This document shows, one piece after another, positions 23,698 through 35,816 of a stretch of DNA of 64,000 bases. Where the stretch lies: positions 44,086,515 through 44,150,514 of the forward strand of contig NC_079514.1 in assembly GCF_000801105.2 (NCBI RefSeq), given 5' to 3'. The number at the start of each line of letters is the position of its first letter. The stretch's first letter is position 1. A model generated the notes under the pieces. The model worked only from the letters and a program-made list of their open reading frames with translations, was not told the origin of the DNA and did no database searches. This DNA is from Raphanus sativus. Taxonomy: Eukaryota > Streptophyta > Magnoliopsida > Brassicales > Brassicaceae. Made by a program: the position numbers and the translations under genes.

Positions 23698-23775
23698 TAC
23701 AAATATTTTGAAGCTATTTTTCTCGTATACGATTCTATTTTGATCCTTCTAGTCAACTTAACAGTTTTATAATAT

Positions 23776-23823
23776 AAATATATATTTATTATTTTTTTTT
23801 TGGACGAAAAATATATATTTATT
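23776..23823. repeat. Short poly(T) insertion with 15-bp flanking duplication
   Basis: AAATATATATTTATT occurs at 23776-23790 and 23809-23823. The 18 bases between are A, a T run and GGACGA, which is a poly(A) tail on the minus strand. The low complexity of the flank makes this less certain than the others. Confidence 0.45.
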
Positions 23824-24920
23824 AAAGAACAGATAAAGTTGAATTGAAACAAAATATAATGTTGATAAAGAAATAAAGTTGATTGATTCCAACATGCCTA
23901 GTTTAGTAAGCAAAAGTTGACCAAGGTATCTGGATCTTTGGGTTTCGACTTTCACCTTTAATCTACTGGTATATTCTTTTTGATACTTCCGATATTTAGT
24001 TCACACAAGACGTGGAGAAAACTTTAATTTATTATGATGGGCCTTTCACTAAAGTTTCAACGCATCAATACTTTGCGTGTCGATATATATCTCTTTCATT
24101 TTTTTCCACTAAAAAGAAGATTATATTAACAAAGTATTTTTAGATAAGCCGGTGAATATAAAATCCCGAAGAAAATATTGGCAGACTACACATTAGTCTT
24201 CAGAGACATTAAACCCACATTTGAGAGACGAGATGAAACACAAAACAAGTAGAGCCTAAAAACATACACATAGCTAGAAAAAAAGATAGATCTAAAGAAG
24301 CATGTGTTTGAAAGTGATTCTTTGCGAGAGAGAGAGCAATGGAGCTAACTCAGGGACAAACCATTGAAGAGCGAAATCACTTATAGTTGATAGCCCATGC
24401 AAGATGTTGGAAATAAATATTTCATGAAGTTATTACTTCGGTCTCTGAGTACACACTAGTCTTCAGAGACATTAACCCACATTAGTCCCGAAGAAAATAC
24501 TGGCAGATTACACATTAGTTTTCAGAGACTAATACTGGCAGATGGAAATTCGATTTGTGCTTGGGTAAAACACATTAGTCTTCAGAGTAAAACGCCGGCA
24601 TTCGATTCTGCTTGGGTAAATCCAAAATCTGGGTCAAGTCACTCCTGTCAATAAAATGGAAAATTTATACTAAAACTTTTTTTTCCATATTTTAAGAAAT
24701 AAAAAGATATAACCTAATTATTAACTAAGAACAACTTATATAAAAAGGCACTAAACCTTAGAACATGAAATCAGAATCGATCCATGTCTTTGGATAAAAT
24801 CGATAACTTCTATTAAAGAAAGATTATTCCATATCTCACGATGTAGAAAGATTTAACTTAACTTATGACGACAAACAACCTATACAAGGAGGGGTTGGGC
24901 AGGGGCAGGGGCTGGGGCTT
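23824..24920. other. Intergenic DNA with a dispersed short repeat
   Basis: A phrase like CACATTAGTCTTCAGAGAC is repeated at about 24190, 24450, 24510 and 24570, with ACTGGCAGA-type neighbours. From about 24640 the sequence resembles a decayed LTR promoter region (AACTTATATAAAAAGGCACTAAACC), similar to 26430-26560. No gene seen. Confidence 0.4.
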
Positions 24921-24924
24921 GGGA

Positions 24925-24938
24925 GGGGGGGGGGGGGG
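24925..24938. repeat. Poly(G) tract
   Basis: Fourteen consecutive G after a G-rich stretch (GGGCAGGGGCAGGGGCTGGGG) beginning near 24895; a possible G-quadruplex former. Confidence 0.85.
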
Positions 24939-24953
24939 TGCTAATCATAGAAC

Positions 24954-26400
24954 ATGAGAACGGAGAAACTGAATGGAGAAACAACAAATGAAACCTACAC
25001 CCTAAGGGTAAACCAACCAAACCTGGTAGGAGATGATGACGACTCTTTTAACACAGAAACTGACAAAGTGATGCAAGAAGCGGCTACAGTGAAGAAATTG
25101 GTAGAAATAACATATATTGGCAAATTTTCTCTAAGAATTTTGAATCTCTCCAATCACTAATAGAGAGATTTCTCGGCGTCGCTCCCCGAATCAAAAGAAG
25201 TGCTCCTGAGTTCTAAGGAGACACCCCCTTCACATATACGAAATCACACTGTCGGAGATGCCAAAGAAGTTCATCTTCCCAAACATAAGGATGTATGACA
25301 GAAAGAATAACCCAAATAATCATATGGATTCGTGCGTACAAACAACAAACGCTCACTGTAGCTATCCAGAAGAAACTCAAAGAAATTACCATGTGCAAGG
25401 GTTTCGGCTCAACTCTGACCGGACCCGTGTTGCCATGGTATATCAACCTGCCTAACACTCTTTTTCATCCTAAATCGACCAGTTCGTGGTACAATTTGTG
25501 AGCAACATGGACCTCAAAATAGCTGATGAACTTTACGAGATCCTGCAACACCAGGCTGAACCCTTGCGCATATACATAACACACTTCAAATAAAACTTTT
25601 TTCCATCCCCGGATTTAACATCTCAACAGCCATATCCTCCTTTTAGAGAGGCATACCAGTGAAGAACCATTTAGGACGTGTTGTCTAGAGCATGGGCACA
25701 ACTGCACATGCAAGCCGGAAGAAGATTTAGCTGTCAATCCAAGCACTCCCAGCAATAGGAATCAAGGGGCATAAGGAATGAATAATTGACCAAGATGAGA
25801 AACCTCATCAAAATCCTGAAAAACAAGCAGGAGGAGGGAACCAAGAGAAATACCAATATCGACTCATCGTAAAGGACGAAATAATGGCAGTGTTGACTTG
25901 GCCGAATATCTCCAATCTCTCCATCTCGAAGATGGAACTGGTCAACTTTCTAAGGCAGATGGGCCCATAATTCAAGTGGCTTCAGAATATAAAAGCACCA
26001 GAAACGTTCCAGAACTCAAATCGATGGTGTGAATTCCACAATGACCACAATCATAAAACCGAGAACTGCATTTAACTGAATAAAGAAGTTTAACACCTAC
26101 TAAAGAAAGGGAATAAGTTCTTTTTGACAAAGCCAATAAGCTCCTCAACGAAAAGGATGAAAAAAAAATCAATTGGCCACAACTACTTCTGCCTCACCAC
26201 TTCGTTATGATAGGATAAATAACATGATATATGGTGGCTCCGAGATAGGCGGCATCATGCATACAACTGCTAAGAGAAGCGCGAGGAAAAAAAATAAAAG
26301 TCAAGAAGCCAGGAACCCAAAACACCTGATGTTGGGGATAAATAATCTAGAAAGAGAACACTCTTTTTGATTTGGATGCTGGGGCCTTCAATCCTTACCT
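24954..26400 (+). pseudogene. Ty3/gypsy gag relic (Tat-like)
   Basis: Translations in two frames give gag-like pieces: the acidic N-terminal region (VNQPNLVGDDDDSFNTETD), then PKKFIFPNIRMYDRKNNPNNH near 25260 and ITMCKGFGSTLTGPVLPWYI near 25405, the core of a retrotransposon gag domain. Later pieces (KYQYRLIVKDEIMAVLTWP-like near 25855 and WCEFHNDHNHKTENC near 26025, a zinc-knuckle-like region) follow in shifted frames. Many stops and frameshifts mean there is no product. Confidence 0.7.
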
Positions 26401-26429
26401 AGAAAAATTCCAGCTCAGACCTGGCTCCC

Positions 26430-27345
26430 TCCCTTCCTCCGGGTAAAATGGAAACCTTCTATTGAAGGGAGATAATTCATATTTCATAATTTGAAAGTAT
26501 GTAACCTAGTTTCCGACTACGAAAAACCTATATAAAGGAGACACAAACCCTAGAACAAGGGATTAACTGTTCTATACAGGAAACTAGAGCTAGGTGATTA
26601 TAACTAAGGATTATAATACAAACTGTTGTGGGGCCAACTCTAAAGATCAATAAACACATATCTTTTGATCATTTTTCATGCTCGTCTACTAATTTCTTCT
26701 CGTTGCTGTAGTACCAACAAAGCACTGACATGAAATTACATTAAAAGTTTGGCGTTAGAAAGAGGAGATAATCAAGACTACGTGACAATGACGGAAATGG
26801 AGCATACCGAGCAGCTTTAAGCCACTCCTGTCGAGACTGAGTTGCAAGCTTAGATTGCAGCTTTGCAAAGCCAAGTCATTGTGTTACACACAGCTCGGGA
26901 GAGAAACGCCTTAATGGATAACCCTGAAATCCTATCGAAAGTTCAGATCTTAAAGAATAAGATGGATGAGCACTCCAAAGTGTTAGAGAAAAGCGTGAAG
27001 AAACTTTTACATATTTGAGCTCAACAACTTGGTTCTCTGAGAGGAAAACTCTGCTCTTAATTCGATGAGCAAGAAAATACACCGATTCTGAACCCACGTT
27101 CGATAACCCTTGGAAACTTCGACTAAGGGAGCCAACACCACCTGAAGGGCTCCACCACTGAATGGAGAACTGCCGACTGGAACCGACACTCCGGGGGTAA
27201 ATCAACGAACCTGACAGAGGACGATGACCCCGACTCCAATAACAGACGAAGAGATGCAGGAAGCAGCTGCAGCAAACAAATCTGAAATGATGGCCCACCT
27301 CAAGCAAGTATTCTCCAAAAAATTTGAAGTCGTCCAAGCCATGAT
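26430..27345 (+). pseudogene. Second gypsy copy: LTR end, leader and gag N-terminus
   Basis: An LTR-like promoter (AACCTATATAAAGGAGAC near 26525) precedes a leader with TTTGGCGTTAGAAAGAGG (about 26750, PBS-like position) and a gag N-terminal region near 27160-27340 that parallels the one at 24954 (GGTAAATCAACGAACCTGAC against GGTAAACCAACCAAACCTGG). Two copies of one family therefore lie in the same orientation. The frame is broken. Confidence 0.6.
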
Positions 27346-28635
27346 ATAAAGGCTTTCGGGTGTCACTCCCCCAATTCGACGAAGTGATCTTTATTCCTAC
27401 ACATACAATCCTTTTGTGGATGAGATCGCTATGGTAGATGTTAGGGGATTTTTGTGTAGGATCTTTGTGAGTACTATGGAACGATGGACAAGCCTTATAT
27501 AGTATAAGATTCGCAGGGATTGAGACTAAAATAGATATATTATTGATGAATTGAGCAGAAACTACAATGTTTATTGTCTAAACCCTAGTTCTAGCCGCCT
27601 AACTCTACTCTCTAAGTCTCGAAGTGTCGATCCCTTGTTTTAGAGTTTGGGCTCTCCTTATATAGTCGTCTTTTGGTCGACTGAAGTCGGCGAATAGGGT
27701 TAAACTCTTCCATATGTGGAAATATGGGAGAATCCCCATATCGGAAGATTTCCATTTTACCCCGAGGAAGGGACGAAAGCAGGGGTTGGACCCAGAGCGC
27801 CTCTTAGCAGGAACCTGGAGGCCAGTGTCCTGCTAGGGATCTGGAGAAATTTTATACCAGAGTATTTTTACCCCAAAAAATTCCCTTTTATTTCTCGATT
27901 TCTTCATCGAACTCGGGAAATAACGTGTGCACTCGAGTCAAGTGGATTTGCTCATTCTCAGCAGGCTTCCCTTGGGAAGGACATCGCTCCAGTAATCCCG
28001 CTTTTCCATGTTCTTCCTAGGTCGGAACCGTATTCCAAACCTGGACGAGGACTAATTTCCCTGAGGTAGGCCGCAGCCTAGTAATATCTTCTCGAGTTAT
28101 TGAGTTTGTTGAACACGAGGAAGCTTGGAGGCTTTGTGATTTATTTGGAGGACGAGGCCGGAGCGCTTAGCTTGTGCTTTAGTGTTGATACCGGAGCTGG
28201 TGTAAGATGTATTGGAAGAGATCCTTGATGTTGCAGTGGGCGTCCGAGTCGAATCTTATTTGGAGGAAATTTTTGGAGATGTCCGATCGCTTTTTGCCAA
28301 TTTCCTTTTTAGGAAGGATTCTCTTTTTCTTTTGCGAGGGTCAAGTTTCCTTTTTACAGGTTGTTCGTGCACATCTATGATATTTGGAAATGTTATCTTT
28401 CCTTTTTCAGCTCCATGAGGAAGAGTGGACTTGGTGTATATAAAGACTTGCTACGATCAACATCAGTTCAAATCTCTCTCGGGCTCTTGAGTTTTTAGGT
28501 AAGAAAGATGAATAATCATCTCGATCTCCCCGCGTTTCCAACTTCTTTCGTGGGTGGTCGTACAAGGCCTCGTCGCCTTTTTGCCGATCTTTTCTCGTCT
28601 CCCATTCCTACTTGGGGGGAGATCCCGGAGGCTGA
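27346..28635 (+). mobile_element. Decayed LTR-retrotransposon sequence
   Basis: LTR-like features include a TGTTAGGGGATTTTTG start near 27440, a TATA-like CTCCTTATATAGTCG near 27653 and another (GGTGTATATAAAGAC) near 28433. At 28508 a short frame MNNHLDLPAFPTSFVGGR runs about 50 codons. Family not resolved; borders uncertain. Confidence 0.4.
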
Positions 28636-29815
28636 CAGTGCAGCATCGTTTTCATCTGCTTGAATGATGGTCCACGCTTCGATATTCGCGAGAGGGAGTT
28701 TTCAAACATTCAGAGGAAATATTTGATTCATCCTTCGGTGGAGATGAGAATTTCTTTCGAGTTTGAACGTGCTCTGGATGGGGTGACGAATGAGGTAGCC
28801 ATGTTTTAATGGCCCGGTGTGTACTTCTCATCGCAGCAGTAACATAACCCCTTTGTCCTTCTTTCACTCATGTCTTCATTAGAAAGGAACTTCTGAGGTT
28901 GTTTGAACCATTCTTTCTTCTTATCTTCTTCTAAAACATTGGACTTTACCTGCTCCACAGGCTTCTGGTAGGAGATTAATCCTTTAACATAATTGTTGTT
29001 TTTGTTTGCAGCTTTCCTATTACTCCAAGTTGTAGCAGAGTTCTTCCTTGGGTGAGCAGTTTCGTATAACCTCCCTAGTAGCACACTCGAATACTGATTT
29101 TGGTTGAAACATTCTAACGTGCATCTGAGTATCAGTATTCAACCAAGCCAAGTATGAACTCACCAGATAGCTTTCACTTAGCTTAACTCTGTTACGTATC
29201 TTCTCAAATTTAGCGTGATAGTTGCTAATGCAATCAGTTTCCTACAAACGCTTCAGCTCAGCAATTGGATCATCCAAAACTTCTTCAAATCTCTCCTTCA
29301 GTAAAACCTTATAGTGTTCCCAATCCTCCAAAACATAAACATCATTTTCAGATTGAGCTACTGATTGATGCCCCTTCGCAGCGAAAAGAATTGTAATGAA
29401 TCGATGCTAATCGAACACATAGTTCATACGGTGTGTTATCGATAGCAAAGAATTCCTTCACTTTGAACAACCAAGCTTTCACACAATCACCATCGAAGCG
29501 AGGAAAATCAACTTGACCTAGTCTCGTGATTCCGGCGTAATTATGTTGATTACCTTGCCGTTGTTGACCTAGTCTCGTGATTCGCGGATATGACCGGTGA
29601 TTGATTTCCGGTTCATTGACCGTCGTTCGTCGAAGCTTGATTCACCGTTAACAATCGAATCACTTTGAAGATATCTGCGATTTTTGTTTCCACGAACTGT
29701 CGTTGTTCCGTAAAAGCTTCTTCTAATGCCTGGATCCGATTTCCGATGGAATCGTCCACATCGCGACCTATCACCTCCTTCTGCATCGTCTGAGATCTCT
29801 TTTCCGCCATGGATT
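28636..29815 (-). pseudogene. Ty3/gypsy gag relic with zinc knuckle
   Basis: On the minus strand the start (MAEKRSQTMQKE at about 29810), a coiled-coil-like segment (IQALEEAFTEQRQFVETKIADIF) and a CCHC-type end (GLCYCCDEKYTPGH near 28810-28850) are recognisable. They are joined by sequence with stops and frameshifts resembling a gag core. The PBS-like GGTATCAGAAG lies just upstream. Probably a chromovirus-like gypsy element; inactive. Confidence 0.7.
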
Positions 29816-29831
29816 CCGAGGTTCGAGATGA

Positions 29832-30240
29832 CTTCTGATACCTTTGATACAGCTAACTCGTACTCCGATAAAAGATAGAAATCCAAACGATCCAATGTTG
29901 AATACACATAATCGATCTTATCAAGCCAAGAGTTTACTTGTGAAGGAACAACTCAACATGTATAACAAAAGAATCACACACACACTCAGAATTGTTTAGA
30001 GAATGAAGGACACACACACATTTTTTTGATTATTTCTTCCCAAAGCTTTCTCTCCTTCTTTATACTCTGTTTTTTCATTACAAACTTCCAACTGCTCCGT
30101 TCGATGATGGACACGTGTCCGTTATGATCTTCTATTCTTCTTGCACGTGTCATCATTGCTTTCCTATAGCAGCATCCCATATCGATCTAGTTTGTGTGTG
30201 CGGGGTACCAAAACAGGCACGACGTTTGCAGTGTTAAGTA
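29832..30240 (-). mobile_element. LTR of the minus-strand gypsy element, with PBS
   Basis: Read on the minus strand this ends ...AACATTGGATCG...GATACAGCT-like sequence followed by GGTATCAGAAG (29832-29842), similar to the initiator-tRNA-Met primer site TGGTATCAGAGC. A GTGTGTGTGT tract lies near 29990-30020. The 5' LTR border is uncertain. Confidence 0.5.
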
Positions 30241-31057
30241 ACCCCGGTTTGTTCTTATTCCTTGTTCCGCTGCGAATTAACAAATATATTAGAAACCATA
30301 AGATCTAGATTTATTTCAGCATTGACATGAGATTCTAGGCAAACTGAATTCATAAGTAGATTTATTAATCTTATAAAAGGTACGAATTCCTTCAATAAAC
30401 TCAAGCGAACGGAATTTTCTATCGTTTGTATTCAGGGTTTTGCTTTTACTTTTTGAATTTCATTAGAATGGACTGTGGTTCTTCCCATGATCTGTAAGTT
30501 TATGATTACGTACTGTTTTTTTAGCGTGATTGTCACAAGAACATTTTCTTTTGATGTCCCAATCGAAATTGAATTATGAGACAGCATCACGAGAATTTTT
30601 AGCAGAAACAAACAATAAGGAAATATAAATAATTGCAGGATATGGATGTACTGTTGTGTTGGAAGTTAACAACATCTTTTTTTTTTTGATCAAAAAGTTG
30701 ACAACATCTAAAATTAACTAAAAATGCCGTATTCCTCAAAAATAGAAACACGAATCACAGCAACCACAATTATATTTCTCTCTCTCTATTTGTCTCCCAC
30801 CTTTTTCGTAGCGTCCCTAAGAAAGAAGCACAAAGAAAAAAATAGTTCTGTCTTTAATCCTTCATAACTTTTTTTTCTAGAGATAACATAAACCATAACA
30901 GCAAATCATGATTTAATATACCCCAAATTTCACTGATCCGGAAAAAAAAACAAAACATACATCTGAAAACAAATTTTTTAAAAAGATGGCAATGACATAA
31001 AAATGGTTATGCTATAGGCAGAGGGGGGAAAAGAAGAAAGTAGAAAACACAAAGAGC
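30241..31057. promoter_or_regulatory. Upstream region of the USP gene
   Basis: Intergenic and promoter DNA. A CT-rich run (TCTCTCTCTCTATTTGTCTC near 30777) could be part of a core promoter. A short poly(T) insertion flanked by duplications lies at 30663-30709. No clear TATA box was assigned. Confidence 0.4.
30663..30709. repeat. Short poly(T) insertion with 15-bp flanking duplication
   Basis: AAGTTAACAACATCT (30663-30677) and AAGTTGACAACATCT (30695-30709) bracket a T run plus GATCAAA. On the minus strand this reads as TGATC plus poly(A), the form of a retroposon tail. One mismatch between the duplicates suggests some age. Confidence 0.6.
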
Positions 31058-31934
31058 ATGGGAGATAGTCGTAGAGGACCATCCTCAACACCACAATCAC
31101 GCAAAATCATGGTGATCGCTGACCCGACCCGTGAATCTGTAGCTGCTCTTCAATACGCTCTTTCACACGCCGTGCTCGAGCAAGACGATCTCATCCTCGT
31201 CCATGTTGAAAACAATGGTGGCTCGTGGAAAAACGCATTTTCAAGTTTCTTGAGAATACCAAGCTCCTCCTCCTCTAGCACAAGCGGGTCATCACCGGGT
31301 GCTAATGCCAACGCCAATATTGCAAACACCACTTCATCTTTGGCCTCTGAGATTGTTCAAGGTGAAGGGAATTTCCTTGAACAGATGAAACGTATATGTG
31401 AAATTGCTCAGCCGAAGGTGCGTGTGCACACAGAGTGTATAACCATGGACGGCATTAAAGCTGCAGCTATTCTTCTTCATGGAGACAAACTTGGGGTTGA
31501 AGTTATCATCATTGGCCAACGCAGGACAATCTCATCCTCCCTTCTAGGGTACTCTTCTCTCTCTCTCTATAACTCTCGGTTTCTACAGATGATCAGTTTA
31601 AGAAGAATCATGAATTGTGACATATTTGAAACCCGTATAACAAGAGTCGAACCACAAGCTTAGGAGAGAAATGTGCAGCTGTACATATAAAACCAAACAC
31701 ACTATAAAGTTAAGTCAAGAATTTCTTTTTAACAAAGAATGACATTAAAAAATGGTTTGCATTGACAGATCTAGGCGGCCTGGAGGGTCTCTAATAGGAT
31801 CAAAAGGAGTAGATACAGCGGAATATCTAATCGAGAACAGCAAATGCACGTGTGTTGGCGTACAAAAGAAAGGTCAAAATGGAGGCTATGTTTTAAACAC
31901 CAAGACCCATAAGAACTTTTGGCTATTGGCATGA
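31058..31934 (+). CDS. Universal stress protein (USP)-fold protein
   Basis: Two exons, 31058-31548 and 31769-31934, with a 220-bp GT-AG intron in phase 2, give 218 residues. The splice joins ...ISSSLLG to SRRPGGSLIGSKGVDTAEYL. The N-terminal IMVIADPTRESVAALQYALS and DLILVHVE are the first beta-alpha-beta unit of the USP/adenine-nucleotide alpha-hydrolase fold. The middle holds a Ser/Ala/Asn-rich loop (about residues 67-100), and VEVIIIGQRR and TAEYLIENSKCTCVGVQKK form the last strands. The GxxGx9G(S/T) signature of ATP-binding USPs is not evident. It matches what I recall of Arabidopsis At4g13450 in length and ends. Start: ATG in AGAGCATGGGAG, first in frame. Biochemical role unknown; a stress-linked regulatory role is only a family inference. 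Confidence 0.88.
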
Positions 31935-32183
31935 TCATGCAAATTTTCCTAGACAGTTTTATTGTTTACATATAGCTAAAAATACCAAAAAATTGCAAGT
32001 TCACCAGCCATCTTCACTTGTTTATTCTTTATCTTTATATTTTGGCTATCTTTTTCAATCCGCATATGTTTATAAAGGATGATGTGGTAGTGGTTGTAAG
32101 TATATGAGTTTAATTTGAATAAAATAAGAAAATAGAAAATAAATGAAGAAGAGAGAATAAGGAGACTAAATTAGAGAAAAAAA
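31935..32183. other. 3' flank of the USP gene
   Basis: AT-rich with AATAAAATAAG near 32120, a possible polyadenylation context. No other feature. Confidence 0.4.
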
Positions 32184-33314
32184 CTTAATTCTCATTGACC
32201 CGCCTAACCGGGCGGATATTTATTTTATGTTTTTTTTTTGTTTTTTTGTTTATACTAAATGATATATTTGTAATAATTAAACATAAATTTAGATTAAAAT
32301 TAATATTTGTTGTTATAATAAAGATTAAAAGTTTAATAAAATATTTTGATATAAATTTTAAATTTATTAATTAAAATAATATAGAAGTGGATCATAAATG
32401 ATTTTTTCTAATCCCAAAATCTTAGCATTCCTTAATAACAAATAAAATAAATTTATAAATACATAAAATATAAAAAATATATTTGGAATTAAAATAAATT
32501 TGAAAATAATATTGCTCTGTTCTTATTTATTTTTATAGCTTGACCCGTGGCCGTGTGAATATTTCCTTTCACTTTAAATTAATATGTATTACATAATTGT
32601 TAATATAACATTTTATAATAACAATTTTATTTATTAATTTGAATAATTATATTTTTTTGATTTTAATCGTCTATTATATCACAGTGTAGCATATAAAAAT
32701 CCAATATTTATAACTAACTGAACTTATATTATGAAAGCGTTATACTAATAATTTATGAAAAAAATATTTTTATTTGTACTAATGATGATATATATCTATA
32801 TATATATATATTTATAAATTAATATGTATTACATAATTTTTAATATAACATTTTGAAACAAAAATTTTATTTATTAATTTGGATAATTATACTTTGTAAG
32901 TTTATTTATCTATTATATCATAGTGTAGCATATAAAAAATTCAATATTTATAATTAATTGGACTTATATTATGAAAGCGTTATACTAATAATTTATTAAA
33001 TTATTTTATATCTTATTTATATTTTATATAAATTGATTTTAATGTGTGATTGTTATTTTATTATTTATTATTAATAAATATTAATATGCTAATACAACAT
33101 CTATTAGGAAATTTATTTTGGTTAAGACTCGATTAAGGAAATCTATTATTTAAATTAGTAAAAAACTTTAAATACCTAAATATATTGTTTAAATAAGAAA
33201 AATACAAATTTCTTTAAATATAGTTTCATTTAATACTTCAGTGTTATACCACTGTAAATAAGATGAAAAATTCAGGGCCAATTCAATTTTATATTTCTAT
33301 TCTAATAATATAGA
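32184..33314 (-). mobile_element. Decayed Helitron-like element with internal 240-bp duplication
   Basis: The left side has GACCCGCCTAACCGGGCGG, the hairpin type of the Helitron 3' ends here (inverted). The right end, AATAATATAGA|T at 33314, mirrors the TCTATACTATT 5' end. The CTAG terminus is not preserved. Inside, a block of about 185 bp (starting TTAATATGTATTACATAAT) occurs at about 32578 and again at about 32818. Confidence 0.5.
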
Positions 33315-33440
33315 TATATATTTATTTAATTCTCAATGGCAATAGATTGTAAATATTGTGGAAGTTTAAGGGTTAGTTTTAATTTGTACTTCTTTTTTAA
33401 TAGATTAGATTTTTTACAATTATGGTTACAATAAATCTAA

Positions 33441-33953
33441 GGGTCCGACTGGTGACCGTTGTGGAATCAAAAGGAACAAATATGAAAGGAACATAGAGGA
33501 ATAAATTCGCAGGAACAAAAAGGAATTGTTGTTCCATCTTAAATTTGACAAGGAATAATTTTCTTCTTTATTTCTCTACAAAAAAAGGAATGATGAGGAA
33601 CGAGAAGGAAAGACTATTCTTTGCGAATGGTAATTTTTTTTAGGAACGTTAGGGAATACATTATTCCTCATCGTTCCTTGGTCACCAGTTAGTTCCTAAG
33701 GGTCTAACTGGTGACCAAGGAATATAAGAGAATAGTGCATTCTTTGCTATTCCTAATTGTTTTTACCATTTATGAGGAATAATTTTTTTTTTCCATTCCT
33801 TGTCATTCCTTTTATTCTAGAGGAATATAGAACAAATTTGTTCCTTGCTATAATTGATGAGGAATAATATTCCTTTCTATTCCTATAAGTTTATTCCTCT
33901 GCATTTTTTCCCTACTCATTCCTAGTATTCCTCTAATGGTCACCAGTTAGACC
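33441..33953. mobile_element. Two adjacent MITEs sharing the same terminal inverted repeat
   Basis: GGTCYRACTGGTGACC opens at 33442 and, inverted, closes near 33692. The same motif opens again at 33701 (GGTCTAACTGGTGACC) and closes at 33953. Both bodies are made of GGAAT/ATTCC-rich sequence. ATAAAT precedes the first and follows the second, so the pair may have moved as one unit or one inserted beside the other. No coding. Confidence 0.7.
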
Positions 33954-34013
33954 ATAAATATATAGAGTATACATTCCCTCAATCCTTCTGCCACGTCACT
34001 AATTAAGTGAAAG

Positions 34014-34545
34014 ATGAAATGTCATGTGGAAAAACTTTATCGAATATGGTTTGTTTTGTTTCGAATTTATAAGTCAATAAGATTCTATCAAAATGCACTT
34101 GTTTCAAAGTTGCGGTCGACAACAGTAAAGAAGACAACTAATACTCTACTTGTGTTGTGTTGCTGGGTACTGACGAAGCTTAGGACGAATGTGAAACATG
34201 GAACAAACACGTTTTTGGATAACCAAGTATCTTAAAACTCATCATGTTATGTGTCTAAGCGACTGGCTCAATGAAAACATTGTACTCTAAAATATGTTGG
34301 TAAGCTTTTCATAGATCGCGCTGGAATCATTGATGGATTAAATCCGAAGTAGGTCCAAATTGCAATGAAGAATATTTTTGGCATGAAACTAGATTACACC
34401 ACTTCATACAAAACACTGTTACATGCGCAAGAAATGGTAAGAGGAACAACAAAAGATGGATAGAAGCGGCTGTCTTCATATTTGGAGAAAATTGTGCTAG
34501 CAAATCCGGATTCTATCACTAATATAGAACTTGTTGCTCAGAAAA
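34014..34545 (+). pseudogene. MULE (MuDR-type) transposase relic
   Basis: The reading includes CCWVLTKLRTNVKHGTNTF near 34150, resembling the zinc-containing N-terminal MuDR domain, then FIDRAGIIDGLNPK...VQIAMKNIFGMKLDYTTSYK near 34310-34410 and RGTTKDG*KRLSSYLEKIVLANPDS near 34440-34510, a typical stretch before the MULE catalytic domain. Stops at 34233 and 34459 and others break it. Only the N-terminal third survives. Confidence 0.7.
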
Positions 34546-34577
34546 TATTAAGTATTTATTTCTATCTTTTGGAGCTT

Positions 34578-35802
34578 TGATATAATTCAAAGTACCCTAA
34601 GGAGTAACTTTACTGTCTCAAATTAGAGGTTCATATGTAGTACTTAGGGATCAAACCCACATGAAGTGTGACACACAATAAACTCAGTGATTCTAGATAA
34701 AGCCAGGCTAATAGGTTTAAAAGAGTAAATAAGTAAAGCAGGGTGAACAAGGTAGTTGTTTAGTTGATTGATTGAGGTTGTAAACAATATGAGAATGTAG
34801 CTAGATCTAGGGTTTCAGGTAATCAAGATTATAGTGATATATAATATTTAGGTTGTCAATCCTAGAACTCGAATTCTAATGCAAAAAGGTTTCCAGCTTC
34901 CGCTGTGAATCAATTCTATTGACTAAGTCCAATATCTCAGATGTCGATTGTTGATATGGATCGAACCTCGATTGATGCTATGGTAGGAGCGTCGATCGAT
35001 GTTTTCTTAGGAAAGTGTTATCGAGTTGAACGATAGGTTCACTAGTCTTAATTAAATCACTTGTTTCAAGCAATCTTACCTCAAGAGAATAGTGTAGAAC
35101 CTACCGTTGTAGTTGTCCACAATCCTAAAATTTGGGTTCTAATTAGCTATTCTAGAACAAAAGCATTACAAGCAACTCCTTGAAAGATGTTTATCACCTT
35201 AGAAATTCTATAGTTTTGGGTAATCCTTCGTAACCCTAATTAAACCCTAAATCTAACAAGTGAATTACTCAGATATAGAAAAACAAAGCATAGCAATATT
35301 CTAAATAGAATGCATAAATAGAATAAGTTTGAAAAACTGAAGTTCCAATACAAGCTCTGAAGGAGTCTTGGATCTTCTCTCCCAAACCGCTAAAAACCCT
35401 AAACTGTTTGTTGTGAAAATAAGAAAGTATCGTAAAGCTTGTGTTTCGTAATACAATGGTAGAACACTTAAACATTAGGTTAAAGTCGGCTAGGGCCAGT
35501 CTGGTAAAATTGTGGAATCTGGCTTTAGTTGGTTGGTAACCAAGTCGGGCCTTTCGTCCTTTGCTATCGATCAGCGACAATAAGTGTTTGTCGGTCAGTG
35601 ATTGTCTCTGAATGTCGACTCTGTCTGGTTCAGTGAACAGCTACGAGTTTCTTCTCTATTTATATCCAAAATGCTCTATAATCACCACATTGCTCCGAAA
35701 GATGCATGAACCCGTGAATACTATAAAAAGACTCCAATACATAATAAACTCTAAAACAACTATGTACCATGGCTGAAAACTGGCTGAATCTATGGTATAT
35801 CA
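34578..35802 (-). repeat. 3' LTR of the Athila-type element
   Basis: About 1225 bp from TGATATACCAT (at 35802, minus) to the end near 34578. It aligns by eye with the LTRs at 37849-39168 and 40370-41131 (shared CTCTCAAATAAGAGG, TAGTACTTAGGGAT and GATTACTCAGACATA-type blocks). The polypurine-like tract AAGTCTGGGGTAGT (35816-35803) lies immediately upstream in the element's direction. Confidence 0.82.
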
Positions 35803-35816
35803 ACTACCCCAGACTT

